DNA from: a virus | Reading direction: 5' to 3' (one strand) | Virus record (IMG/VR): IMGVR_UViG_3300030012_004517 | Span: 1-20,785 of that record | DNA length: 20,785 nt | Shown: positions 6,509-14,545 of the stretch, one piece after another | Layout of the letters: every line of letters starts with the position of its first letter | How positions within the stretch are numbered: the stretch's first letter is position 1 | Notes under the pieces: generated by a model | The model's database searches: none | What the model was told of the DNA's origin: nothing | The model's input: the letters and a program-made list of their open reading frames with translations, nothing else | Program-made: the position numbers and the translations under genes

Positions 6509-7222
6509 ATGCCATTACCAAAGATTAGTACGCCAACTTATGAGTTGACGATTCCATCTTCTGAAAAAAGTATTACATACAGACCCTTTCTTGTTAAGGA
6601 AGAGAAAATTCTCATCATTGCGATGGAGAGTCAGTCTGATAAGGAAATTACAAGAGCAGTTAAAGATGTTTTAAGTAATTGTATTTTAACAAAAGGTGTA
6701 AAATTAGATGATCTTTCTACATTTGATATTGAGTACCTGTTCTTAAATATTCGAGGTAAATCTGTAGGGGAAAGTGTTGAGGTAATGATCACTTGTCCTG
6801 ATGATGGTAAAACGAAAGTACCTGTCCAAATTAATTTAGATGAAATAGAAGTAAAAAAAAGCGATGATCATAAAAGAGATATAAAATTAGATGATAAATT
6901 ATCAATTAGAATGAAGTATCCCTCAATGGGTGAATTTATCAAAAGTAATTTTGATGTCGATATGAAGGTTGAGGATACATTTGATTTGGTTTGCACATGT
7001 ATTGAACAAATTTTTGACGAGGACGAGTCATGGTCTGCATCTGATTGTAGTAAGAAGGAATTGTTAGAGTTTTTAGAACAACTGAATACAACTCAGTTTC
7101 AGGATATAGAAAAATTTTTTGAGACTATGCCTAGATTATCTCATACAATCAAGGTAAAAAATCCAAACACAAAGAAAGAAAGCGAAGTTGTTTTAGAGGG
7201 TCTAACTGCTTTTTTCGGTTAG
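6509..7222 (+). CDS. 26: gp26-like baseplate hub protein
   Basis: A 237-residue homologue of T4 gp26 (T4_baseplate family), a hub-assembly protein. The N-terminal LPKISTPTYELTIPSSEKSI, followed by RPFLVKEEKILIIAMES, is the family hallmark. Residues 60-115 carry the strands and helix with DIEYLFLNIRGKSVGE and the CPDDGKT turn. The C-terminus ends in a helix, an MPRLSHTIKV strand and a final LTAFFG. The order gp26, small gp51-like protein, then hub proteins and gp27 resembles the T4 cluster 26-51-27. A CATAAATA box lies before it; I see no good Shine-Dalgarno sequence. Confidence 0.88.
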   Translation: MPLPKISTPTYELTIPSSEKSITYRPFLVKEEKILIIAMESQSDKEITRAVKDVLSNCILTKGVKLDDLSTFDIEYLFLNIRGKSVGESVEVMITCPDDGKTKVPVQINLDEIEVKKSDDHKRDIKLDDKLSIRMKYPSMGEFIKSNFDVDMKVEDTFDLVCTCIEQIFDEDESWSASDCSKKELLEFLEQLNTTQFQDIEKFFETMPRLSHTIKVKNPNTKKESEVVLEGLTAFFG

Positions 7223-7224
7223 GT

Positions 7225-7410
7225 ATGGCTCATGAAGACCTTGAGTCATACTACAAAACAAATTTTGCCCTAATACAACACCATAAATATAGCTTGACAG
7301 AGTTAGAGGATATGATCCCGTGGGAGCGAGACATCTATCTTACATTACTTCAACAGTACATTGAAGAAGAAAAACTGAAGCAACAGCAGGAAACAGGCAT
7401 CAATGGATGA
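7225..7410 (+). CDS. 51: small gp51-like baseplate-assembly protein
   Basis: A 61-residue protein starting MAHEDLESYYKTNFALIQHH, with the motif YSLTELEDMIPWERDIYLTLL and a charged Glu/Lys/Gln tail. The pattern NxxxMxPWERxIY is common in small proteins that follow gp26 in T4-like phages and in tail-assembly chaperone tails. T4 gp51 itself is much longer (249 residues), so the name rests on position and the short motif. It begins 2 bases after gp26 and overlaps the next gene by 8 bases. Its likely role is as an assembly helper rather than a part of the finished virion. Confidence 0.6.
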   Translation: MAHEDLESYYKTNFALIQHHKYSLTELEDMIPWERDIYLTLLQQYIEEEKLKQQQETGING

Positions 7411-8740
7411 AGAAGAGCAGAATCAACAAGAGCAGCAACCACAATCTGCTTTTAATGTTTTTCAAAACATAACTTCTGCACAAAACAGAAAATTATCAAC
7501 ATTCTCTCTGTTTAATAGAAAACAGCAGGAATCTAGTGCTGATACTCGTGAAGCGGTACAGCAAAATTCTGTTGCGATTCAAACAATTAACACATCTCTT
7601 ATATCAATTAATGCACAAGTAGTACAATTATCCACATCGTTAAAGTTAGTATCTGATAAACTTCAACAATCAACATTGCTTGAAAATGCTAAACAGGCAC
7701 AAGAAAAAAGACAGGAGGCAATGCAAAATGATTTAAACATCAGAAGGGGTAAGGAAGGAGTAATAGAAAAAAGAATTCAGGGTGCTCTATTCGCACCAAT
7801 ACAAAAAATTGGAGCAAGAACTACATTCACCTTAACTAGATTGATGAGATTTTTCAATTTGTTATTGGGTGGATTCTTAGCAGGAAGAGCATTAACATTT
7901 ATTCGTGCGGTAATTACAAAGGATGAAAAAGGTATTAAGGAGATAGGTGATAATATATTAAAATCTTTCACTTCAGTTGGTGCAATATTCTTAGCGATTA
8001 ATGGTGGTTTGGTTATCGCCATTAAAGCATTAGCAAACCTCTCAGGATTTCTTACTAGATTAGCAGTCACAAATTTACTACTCAGACCCATACAACTTGT
8101 ATTTGGTGTTGCAAAGACACTTGCTGCTGCAGTAATTGGAACTGAATTTTTTAAGAAATATGGTAGACTACCCTCTCTTGGTGTTCCCCCACCTTCCACC
8201 TCACCTGGTAATGTTAAAACTGGACCAATTAGATCACGGGGAATATTAAAATCTGCATCACAGGTTGGATTATTATCTATTATTGACCTTATAAGAGGCG
8301 AAGATCCAGCTTTAATTACTGGTGGTGCTATTACTGGTTTTACCGCTTCATCAATACAGAGTAACTTAGGTAATAAAATGAAAGTGTTTGGTCCAAACAG
8401 TTTCGTCAGAAATTTTGGTAGATTACTTGAAAGTACGTCATTTATAACTGCTGGTTTTGGTTACGAGTTTGGTAAACGGGGAACTGATATGCTTGATCAA
8501 TCTCTTGGATTGAATTTAGTATCAAGAGGTAATGTAGGTACGAATATATTTGATTCCACCATAGGTAACATAAGACAAGGTAACATAAGTAGTCAAAATA
8601 TTATAGTAAACCCTGTTCCTATAGGAGAACAACAGATTGATGCAGCACAAGGTCGAGCAGCGTTGTTGGGTTTAACACCAGCAGGTAATAAGGATAATCC
8701 GTATCTATTTTTCTCTCAAGTCACATATAATATAATCTAA
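7403..8740 (+). CDS. coiled-coil/hydrophobic hub protein, possible tape-measure component (first of two)
   Basis: A 445-residue protein with no certain T4 homologue. Residues 1-45 are Gln/Glu/Asn-rich. Residues 46-125 look like a coiled coil (repeated NTSLISINAQVVQL and TSLKLVSDKLQQ patterns), ending RQEAMQNDLNIRRGKEGVIE. Hydrophobic helices follow at about 140-165 (MRFFNLLLGGFLAGRAL) and 190-260. The rest is Gly/Ser/Asn-rich. Coiled coil plus hydrophobic helices is the profile of tape-measure proteins, and in T4 the tape measure gp29 belongs to this gene cluster. The position between the gp51-like gene and gp27 fits, but I do not see direct similarity to gp29. It overlaps the next gene by one base (TAATG). 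Confidence 0.65.
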   Translation: MDEEEQNQQEQQPQSAFNVFQNITSAQNRKLSTFSLFNRKQQESSADTREAVQQNSVAIQTINTSLISINAQVVQLSTSLKLVSDKLQQSTLLENAKQAQEKRQEAMQNDLNIRRGKEGVIEKRIQGALFAPIQKIGARTTFTLTRLMRFFNLLLGGFLAGRALTFIRAVITKDEKGIKEIGDNILKSFTSVGAIFLAINGGLVIAIKALANLSGFLTRLAVTNLLLRPIQLVFGVAKTLAAAVIGTEFFKKYGRLPSLGVPPPSTSPGNVKTGPIRSRGILKSASQVGLLSIIDLIRGEDPALITGGAITGFTASSIQSNLGNKMKVFGPNSFVRNFGRLLESTSFITAGFGYEFGKRGTDMLDQSLGLNLVSRGNVGTNIFDSTIGNIRQGNISSQNIIVNPVPIGEQQIDAAQGRAALLGLTPAGNKDNPYLFFSQVTYNII

Positions 8741-10011
8741 TGAAACCTGCAATAAATCTGACTACAATTAAAAAATCACTAAATGGATTATCACAAAGCA
8801 TAAAAAATGCGAGTCAAGGTGCTGAAAATATATCTAAAAATGTTGATGAAGATATAAAAGTAAGTCGAAATAGATTATCAATGTCCTCCAAGATGTTTGC
8901 TAGAAAACGAGATTTAATGAGGAGGAGGGAGAGAGAGGATATTCTCGAAGCATCTGGTATTATTGGTTCTATAAGAAATACAGGAAAAATAATTAAAAAG
9001 AATACTAGAGGATTTTTGGGCAGAATAATGGATTTTATTGCTCTAACCATTGTTGGTTGGGCATTTTTAAATTTACCTAAAATTATTAAATTAAGTCAAG
9101 ATCTTATCAAAAGAATGCAAAAGTACTTTGGTGCTTTAAATGGTTTTATTAAAAATATTCAATTATTTTTTACTCAATTTGGTGCAAAATTAATAGAAGT
9201 TGGTCAAGATATTACAAGAATAAATTTTGAACCAGCATTAAAAAATGTGACTGATTTTATGAGAAAAGTTCGTGACTCATTCACAAGAATAACATTAGGT
9301 ACAATAGGAGTTATAAACAAGTTTTTGGGAAAATCAGAAAATGATTTGGCTAAGGAAATAGGCGGTGACTTCTACAAAATGTATCAACAATTAAGTGGAC
9401 AAAGACCACCCTCTACTGGTGATGAAGAAGAAAGTGATAGTCAAAATGGTGAGACAAATAATGTTGGTGGAGAAATGCCACCTAATCTAACAAATGAAGA
9501 ATTAATAAAAAATGGAATACAAGTATTAAAAGATCAAAGGGGTGGTAAATTAAACGAGACTCAGCAAGAGGTAATAGATTCTGGCGATAATAAGAGAATT
9601 CATGAAATGTTAGAAGATAACGGTGTCTACCTTTATGTAAATGAGAAAAATGGTAACATGGGTTACTTTCCGTTACTTAACAAAGATTCATTAGAAGCAG
9701 CAGCGAAGTTGGGGGTAAGACCAGTAGATTTAAGTGAAATACCATATGAAGGATATGAAAATAAAAAAGTTAAGAAAACACTAAATGTAGGAGAAAATAA
9801 TAATAATGCAATATTTGAAAATATTAAGGATGGATTAGAAGATGCATTAAGACTAAAACCTGGTAGATTGGACGATATAAAAATTGATGTGCCTCTTGAA
9901 TTAAATAAGTTGAAAGATATTTTTATGAGAAATAACGATACAAATATCGAAATAAATAGTAGTGAAGATAATACTAATAAAAATATATTAAAAAATAAAC
10001 TTGATGACTAA
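8740..10011 (+). CDS. second coiled-coil/hydrophobic hub protein, possible relative of the previous one
   Basis: A 423-residue protein. Residues 1-45 are helical and coiled-coil-like. Then comes RKRDLMRRREREDILEASG, which lines up with DLNIRRGKEGVIE in the previous protein. A hydrophobic helix near residues 90-115 (GRIMDFIALTIVGWAFLNLP) aligns with the MRFFNLLLGG helix there. Further amphipathic helices run to about 205. The last 200 residues are hydrophilic, with long Asp/Glu/Asn/Lys stretches. The shared order (coiled coil, basic RRxxE block, hydrophobic helix) suggests the two genes arose by duplication and may form one complex in the tail or hub. No T4 name can be given with confidence. 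It overlaps both neighbours by one base (TAATG). Confidence 0.65.
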   Translation: MKPAINLTTIKKSLNGLSQSIKNASQGAENISKNVDEDIKVSRNRLSMSSKMFARKRDLMRRREREDILEASGIIGSIRNTGKIIKKNTRGFLGRIMDFIALTIVGWAFLNLPKIIKLSQDLIKRMQKYFGALNGFIKNIQLFFTQFGAKLIEVGQDITRINFEPALKNVTDFMRKVRDSFTRITLGTIGVINKFLGKSENDLAKEIGGDFYKMYQQLSGQRPPSTGDEEESDSQNGETNNVGGEMPPNLTNEELIKNGIQVLKDQRGGKLNETQQEVIDSGDNKRIHEMLEDNGVYLYVNEKNGNMGYFPLLNKDSLEAAAKLGVRPVDLSEIPYEGYENKKVKKTLNVGENNNNAIFENIKDGLEDALRLKPGRLDDIKIDVPLELNKLKDIFMRNNDTNIEINSSEDNTNKNILKNKLDD

Positions 10012-11369
10012 TGACTGCAATTAAATCTTCAATATACGAAGAGATAGAAATCTCTACCGAAACCTCAGATTCTGCCGAAAATAATAGAACACCTATTACT
10101 ATAGATCTGAAATTAGGTACTGGACAGATAGATATATTTGAAGATATATTTTCCCCTACAATAACTGCTAAAATTTTAGTGGTGGTTGCTGGTGGTGCAG
10201 AAGATAAAAAAGGTAATAAGTTAGTAGGATCCTTGTATAGTGGTTTACCAATTAGAGGTGGTGAAAGAGTAAGTATAAAAATTGCAGGAAATTTTGATGG
10301 TAATGATCCTATAGAATTTAATACACCTGATACATATTTGTATGTTTCAAACGTTTCTAGACAATTTGGCGATAATATGAAAGAAATATTTACACTAGAC
10401 TTAGTTTCAAGAGAGGCTATTACAAATGAAACATCTAGAGTAATAAGAAGATTTTCTAAAGAAAATAAGGTAAGTGATACAGTTCAAACTATAATTAAAG
10501 AATCTCTCGCATCAACTATATCAGAAGATAACATTGATAAAACTAGAAATAAGTACGGGTTTATTGGTAATTTAAAAAAACCTTTTAAAACACTAGTTTG
10601 GTTAGCAGCTAAATCCGTTCCAGAGGATGGACTACCAGGATATTTTTTCTATCAAACACGACGAGGATTTAATTTTAGATCTATAGATAGTCTAATTAAA
10701 AGGGGAAAGAAAGAGGCAGATGCTGATGAGGACAGAAAAAAATATTATGAAGTAAATTTTACAAAAAATTCAAAAATATCAGATACAGGTAATCAACATG
10801 TATTACAGTATGCTATTGTTCAAAATAATGATTTGATTACAAAACTAACGATGGGTCAATTTAGAAATCAAATCATGGAATTTGACCCATTACTAGGTAC
10901 TTTTACGACTGAACAACAAGGCAAATTAACTTTAGATGATGTTACTAAAAAATCTATAGATCTTGGGTTAACCACAGAAGTTCCAAAATTATTAAGTGAT
11001 GATGATAAACAAAATTTAGGAACATTACCAAGTAGATTAATTACTATGGTCACTGATCGAGGAGTATTAGAATTTGATCCTGAAATTGATAAAAGCACAG
11101 AATCTAATACTGAATGGCAGAGACAATTAATAATTAGATATCAATTATTATTCACTCAGATTTTAAATATGGTTGTCCCACTTAATACGAAATTGCATGC
11201 AGGTGATGTAATCAAAGTGGATTTTTTAAATGCTGATCAAGAAACTAAAGAAAAGGATAGGAGAAAAAGTGGATATTATTTGATTAAAAACTTATGTCAT
11301 CATTTTGATCCTAATCAATCACTTACATCTATGACTTTAATTAGGGATAATTATGGGGAGGTTGATTAA
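10011..11369 (+). CDS. 27: gp27-like baseplate hub protein
   Basis: A 452-residue homologue of T4 gp27 (391 residues), which forms the trimeric cup at the hub centre on which gp5 sits. The N-terminal tube-like strands contain GTGQIDIFEDIFSPTITAKI. The middle carries the marker block KYGFIGNLKKPFKTLVWLA and YFFYQTRRGFNFRSIDSL, which I recognise from T4-like hub proteins of marine phages. The C-terminal part has a strand-rich segment around HAGDVIKVDFLNAD and SGYYLIKNLCHHFDP. The gene lies directly before the gp5-like gene, as partner genes, and overlaps both neighbours by one base (TAATG). Confidence 0.85.
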   Translation: MTAIKSSIYEEIEISTETSDSAENNRTPITIDLKLGTGQIDIFEDIFSPTITAKILVVVAGGAEDKKGNKLVGSLYSGLPIRGGERVSIKIAGNFDGNDPIEFNTPDTYLYVSNVSRQFGDNMKEIFTLDLVSREAITNETSRVIRRFSKENKVSDTVQTIIKESLASTISEDNIDKTRNKYGFIGNLKKPFKTLVWLAAKSVPEDGLPGYFFYQTRRGFNFRSIDSLIKRGKKEADADEDRKKYYEVNFTKNSKISDTGNQHVLQYAIVQNNDLITKLTMGQFRNQIMEFDPLLGTFTTEQQGKLTLDDVTKKSIDLGLTTEVPKLLSDDDKQNLGTLPSRLITMVTDRGVLEFDPEIDKSTESNTEWQRQLIIRYQLLFTQILNMVVPLNTKLHAGDVIKVDFLNADQETKEKDRRKSGYYLIKNLCHHFDPNQSLTSMTLIRDNYGEVD

Positions 11370-13582
11370 TGGATAATACTACCTTTAAAACTAATTTCTT
11401 AGGCAAGGACGGATTTGTTTGGTGGATAGGACAAATCGCACCAACAGAGGAATGGATAGAGAATTTTGGTACAAATCCAAAAGCATGGGGTATGAGATAT
11501 AAAGTGCGTATCATGGGATATCACCCATACTCCATAGTTGAATTATCAGATAAAGATTTGCCTTGGGCACAAGTTTTAACGACACCAGGTAATTCTGGTT
11601 CACTGAACACAGCAGAGACAGTTCGTCTTGCTGGTGGAGATGTGGTAATTGGATTCTTCTTGGATGGACATAATGCACAAGTCCCTATGATCATGGGATC
11701 TTTTGCTAATACCACCCAATGGCAGGAACTTAAAGAGAAATGGAAAGAAAGTGGTGCACCAGCCTCACCATTTGGTGTTTTTGGTGGATATAGTAAAGAA
11801 TTTAATGAAGCAAACTACGCTGTTAATAAAAGTCAAGATAATAGTAATGGTGCAGAATCAAACTTATCGAATAACGATGGTTTAAATACTGGTTATACTA
11901 GTGGAGGACCAGAGTCGGAATCTTATCAATATGAATTAACAAGTACAACAGGTGCAGAGATTGATCTATGTAACAAAGGACCAGTTTCAGGTATTAAAAG
12001 TGATGTAAAGACTATGATTAGTAAAGTTCAAGGATTAAAGGGAATATTGAATGCTGATACTGAATTTTATCGTGATAAGGTGAAATCAATTGTATCATCA
12101 TCTTCGGAAAGTATCACTAATCATGCAACTAAAATCGCTAGTAATATGGTTGGAGACACTTTTAAAAATATTGTTCCAATCGCACAGACAGGACTTGGTG
12201 TGTTGTATAAAGGTGTATCAGCAAAAGTCACAGCAGCAACTGGGAATCCAGCAATAGGTCATGTCGCAGGAGTGGCTGCACAAACAGCAATGGTTGGACC
12301 TTTAAATGTTGCAGAGAATTTAATAGGTTGTCTCGCAAATAATATAATTGCTGATTTAGGTGAGAGCACAGAAGGTATACTTAACTCTATGGTAGATAAT
12401 GTTTTTGACGTTACAGATTGTGTAAGTGATCAGGTAGTTGGTGCAATTACAAATGATATAATAGGAAAAGTTGGTAAGGGTATGGACGGTGCATTGGGTG
12501 GTCTTGATAAGATACTTAATTTTTTTAGTGGTGGTGGATTTAATGTTGAAAATATAATTAGAAATAGCACATCAGCACTCGCTGGTGCAATCGGTCTAAG
12601 AGGTTGTAATGAACCAATACAAACTGATGATTTAGGACCATGTAGGTATCGTTTAGGATATGGTCCTATATCTGCTGGTGATGCAGATCTTAGTGCTATT
12701 CTAAAAAATGCAAACACTGCTGCAGCTGCATCAACTGCTGCTAAATTAACAGGATTTCCACTTGATGGTATTCAAGATATTGTTGGTGCCTTTGATATAT
12801 TTAATTCAGATATGAAAGTTCCTGGTTTTAAAAGTGCACTAGGTGAATGTTATTCAGGATTTCCAACAATATGTGAACCACCAAAAATAAAAATATTTGG
12901 AGGAGGTAAAGGATCAGGAGGTGAGGCGGTACCAATATTTGGAAATATCACAGGAGAGGGTAAAGATAGAATTGGTAGCGTAATTGATATAAAAATTACA
13001 AATCCTGGTAATGATTATCAATTCCCTCCATTTATTGAAATTGTAGATAATTGCAAACAAGGATATGGAGCAAAGGCATTATCTGTTATTAAAGACGGAA
13101 AACTAACAAACATATACATGACCTCTGTGGGTGCAAATTATCCAGTTGGTGATCAACCTGAACTTTCTGTTATTGATGTAGCAATTTTAAATCCAGGTAT
13201 CGGATACTCAGACGGAGATTCAGTGACTGATAATTTTGGTAATGAATATGATGTTACAATACAAAATGGATCAATTGTAAAAATTAAACCATTAACCACT
13301 ACAGCGATAGATGGATTAGTAGAATTCACAATTAATTCAAGTACTGGTGCAAATGCCGATATATCTGCTACAATAGATATAAGACCTGAGTATCAAGGAG
13401 AAGTAAAACAAGTTATTGATTGTATTGCTCCCCGCACTGGAAACTTAGTGGGATATGTGAAAGGTGAACCATATTATGGTAACTTCCATGTGCACCCAAA
13501 CACTGGTAAAAAAATGGTAGGTGCTGCTCATACTACAACACCCCATGAGATAATATATGATACTCCTGAAGAAAGTTTATAA
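11369..13582 (+). CDS. 5: gp5-like baseplate hub protein, OB-fold without lysozyme, HxH at C-terminus
   Basis: A 737-residue protein whose N-terminal domain (about 13-125) is the gp5-type OB fold: FVWWIGQIAPTEEW, RYKVRIMGYHPYS, LPWAQVLTTPGNSGS and GFFLDGHNAQVPMIMGSF. These match T4 gp5 (NWFVGVVED, RVRVRVVGLHP, LPWMSVIQP, GHFLD and IVLGTYGG). A Ser/Asn linker follows, then a long helical Ala/Gly part (190-410), a Cys-containing part, and strand repeats from about 505 (SVIDIKITNPGNDYQFPPFI, LNPGIGYSDGDSV). The end carries His707-Val-His709, His721 and His726 (FHVHPNTGKKMVGAAH). The T4 lysozyme domain (about 170 residues, with its catalytic Glu and Asp) is absent. The C-terminal beta-helix of gp5 is also missing but may be the next gene. 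Confidence 0.82.
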   Translation: MDNTTFKTNFLGKDGFVWWIGQIAPTEEWIENFGTNPKAWGMRYKVRIMGYHPYSIVELSDKDLPWAQVLTTPGNSGSLNTAETVRLAGGDVVIGFFLDGHNAQVPMIMGSFANTTQWQELKEKWKESGAPASPFGVFGGYSKEFNEANYAVNKSQDNSNGAESNLSNNDGLNTGYTSGGPESESYQYELTSTTGAEIDLCNKGPVSGIKSDVKTMISKVQGLKGILNADTEFYRDKVKSIVSSSSESITNHATKIASNMVGDTFKNIVPIAQTGLGVLYKGVSAKVTAATGNPAIGHVAGVAAQTAMVGPLNVAENLIGCLANNIIADLGESTEGILNSMVDNVFDVTDCVSDQVVGAITNDIIGKVGKGMDGALGGLDKILNFFSGGGFNVENIIRNSTSALAGAIGLRGCNEPIQTDDLGPCRYRLGYGPISAGDADLSAILKNANTAAAASTAAKLTGFPLDGIQDIVGAFDIFNSDMKVPGFKSALGECYSGFPTICEPPKIKIFGGGKGSGGEAVPIFGNITGEGKDRIGSVIDIKITNPGNDYQFPPFIEIVDNCKQGYGAKALSVIKDGKLTNIYMTSVGANYPVGDQPELSVIDVAILNPGIGYSDGDSVTDNFGNEYDVTIQNGSIVKIKPLTTTAIDGLVEFTINSSTGANADISATIDIRPEYQGEVKQVIDCIAPRTGNLVGYVKGEPYYGNFHVHPNTGKKMVGAAHTTTPHEIIYDTPEESL

Positions 13583-13587
13583 TTTAA

Positions 13588-13595
13588 GATAAATA
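13588..13595 (+). promoter_or_regulatory. late promoter-like box GATAAATA before the beta-helix gene
   Basis: GATAAATA matches the T4 late box at 7 of 8 bases and lies 17 bases before the ATG at 13613, in the 30-base gap after gp5. No Shine-Dalgarno sequence is visible, so the gene may rely on the box and an unstructured AT-rich leader. Confidence 0.5.
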
Positions 13596-13612
13596 TTTAA
13601 AAAATAAAATAA

Positions 13613-14542
13613 ATGGCGGTATTAGAACCAAATTGGTATAAAAGATATAAGAAATCATTCGGTCCAGGATTGTCTTTAGAATGTAATAATCCTACACAGG
13701 GAGTTGGTGGTGCCTCTGCCTTCAATTTGTTCGCTACAACTGAGAGTGGTAAAAAATGTGTTTTTGGAATGAAGCAAGATGGCAAGGCATATATAAACGC
13801 TGACGTTAGCATTGAGATTATCGCAGGAGAAGAAAATACACCTAAAAATACAGATATCCTAATACATAGTCGTAATGGTACGATAGATATTAAAGTAGAT
13901 AAGAATGGAGCAGTAAGAATTAATGGTGCGAATGTCCAAGTAGTAGCAACAAAAAAAGTTGAAGTACGTGGATATGATATACGTCTAAAAGCAGATAATG
14001 AAATTAGTTTACAAGCGAATTGTATTAGAATGAGTGGTTTGTGTGGTAATGGACTACCGAAAACATTCACAGACATGGCCACTCTTGGATCATTTATTGG
14101 GGCAGGTCCTCTTGCTGCGTTTAAGGATAAGGCATTAAATCTCGCATCAGGATTTGCTGGTGGTGGATTACCTGGCGGATTTCCTTTAGGACCAGAGGGT
14201 TTTGGTAACTTAAATGCTGATGCACTTACAGGTAATTTAACTGCAGTATTGGATAAGGCAGGACCTGGTTTAAGTGCTATCACTGAAAATGGACTTGGTG
14301 CTATCAGTAATTTAGATCTCTCAAGCACAGTCGGATCATTAAATAATATAACAGGTCAATTTGGATCAGCATTACCAGGTATGCAAAATCAATTATTAGA
14401 TATGAAACAAAGTGTTATACCTGGTTTAGAATCTTTTGCCTCAGGTACAGGGGCAGATATAGGTAGTAAAATTAAGGATAGTGGTGTTTTTACTAATATA
14501 ACAGGTCAATTAAACAAAATAAACATTCCAAAGGGTTTATAA
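13613..14542 (+). CDS. beta-helix spike-like protein, probable separate central needle
   Basis: A 309-residue protein. Residues 60-142 are short alternating strands with Gly turns: KAYINADVSIEIIAGE, then DILIHSRNGTIDIKVDKNGA, VRINGANVQVVATKKVEVRG, YDIRLKADNEISLQANCIRM. This pattern is like the C-terminal trimeric beta-helix of T4 gp5 and VgrG needles. The remaining 165 residues are Gly/Leu/Pro/Ala-rich (AGGGLPGGFPLGPEGF) and low in charge. In T4 the needle is joined to gp5; here it may be made as a separate chain by the gene directly after the gp5-like gene. A small collar or fibre adaptor is the alternative. An antisense open frame of 243 codons over this gene is a shadow. Confidence 0.75.
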   Translation: MAVLEPNWYKRYKKSFGPGLSLECNNPTQGVGGASAFNLFATTESGKKCVFGMKQDGKAYINADVSIEIIAGEENTPKNTDILIHSRNGTIDIKVDKNGAVRINGANVQVVATKKVEVRGYDIRLKADNEISLQANCIRMSGLCGNGLPKTFTDMATLGSFIGAGPLAAFKDKALNLASGFAGGGLPGGFPLGPEGFGNLNADALTGNLTAVLDKAGPGLSAITENGLGAISNLDLSSTVGSLNNITGQFGSALPGMQNQLLDMKQSVIPGLESFASGTGADIGSKIKDSGVFTNITGQLNKINIPKGL

Positions 14543-14545
14543 TAA

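Noticed and set aside
7282-7289. CATAAATA box inside the small gp51-like gene
   Set aside because: It encodes part of the protein in an AT-rich context and is over 100 bases from the next start, so chance is likely. The same holds for the copy at 17587-17594.
11369-13582. Hidden lysozyme domain in the gp5-like protein
   Set aside because: I looked for the T4 gp5/T4L-type signature (DEGLRLKVYWDTEG and the following GIGHL) and found nothing similar.
13597-14328. Antisense open frame of 243 codons
   Set aside because: It lies fully opposite the beta-helix protein, whose strand pattern is a real protein signal; the antisense product is low-complexity Pro/Ser/Leu.
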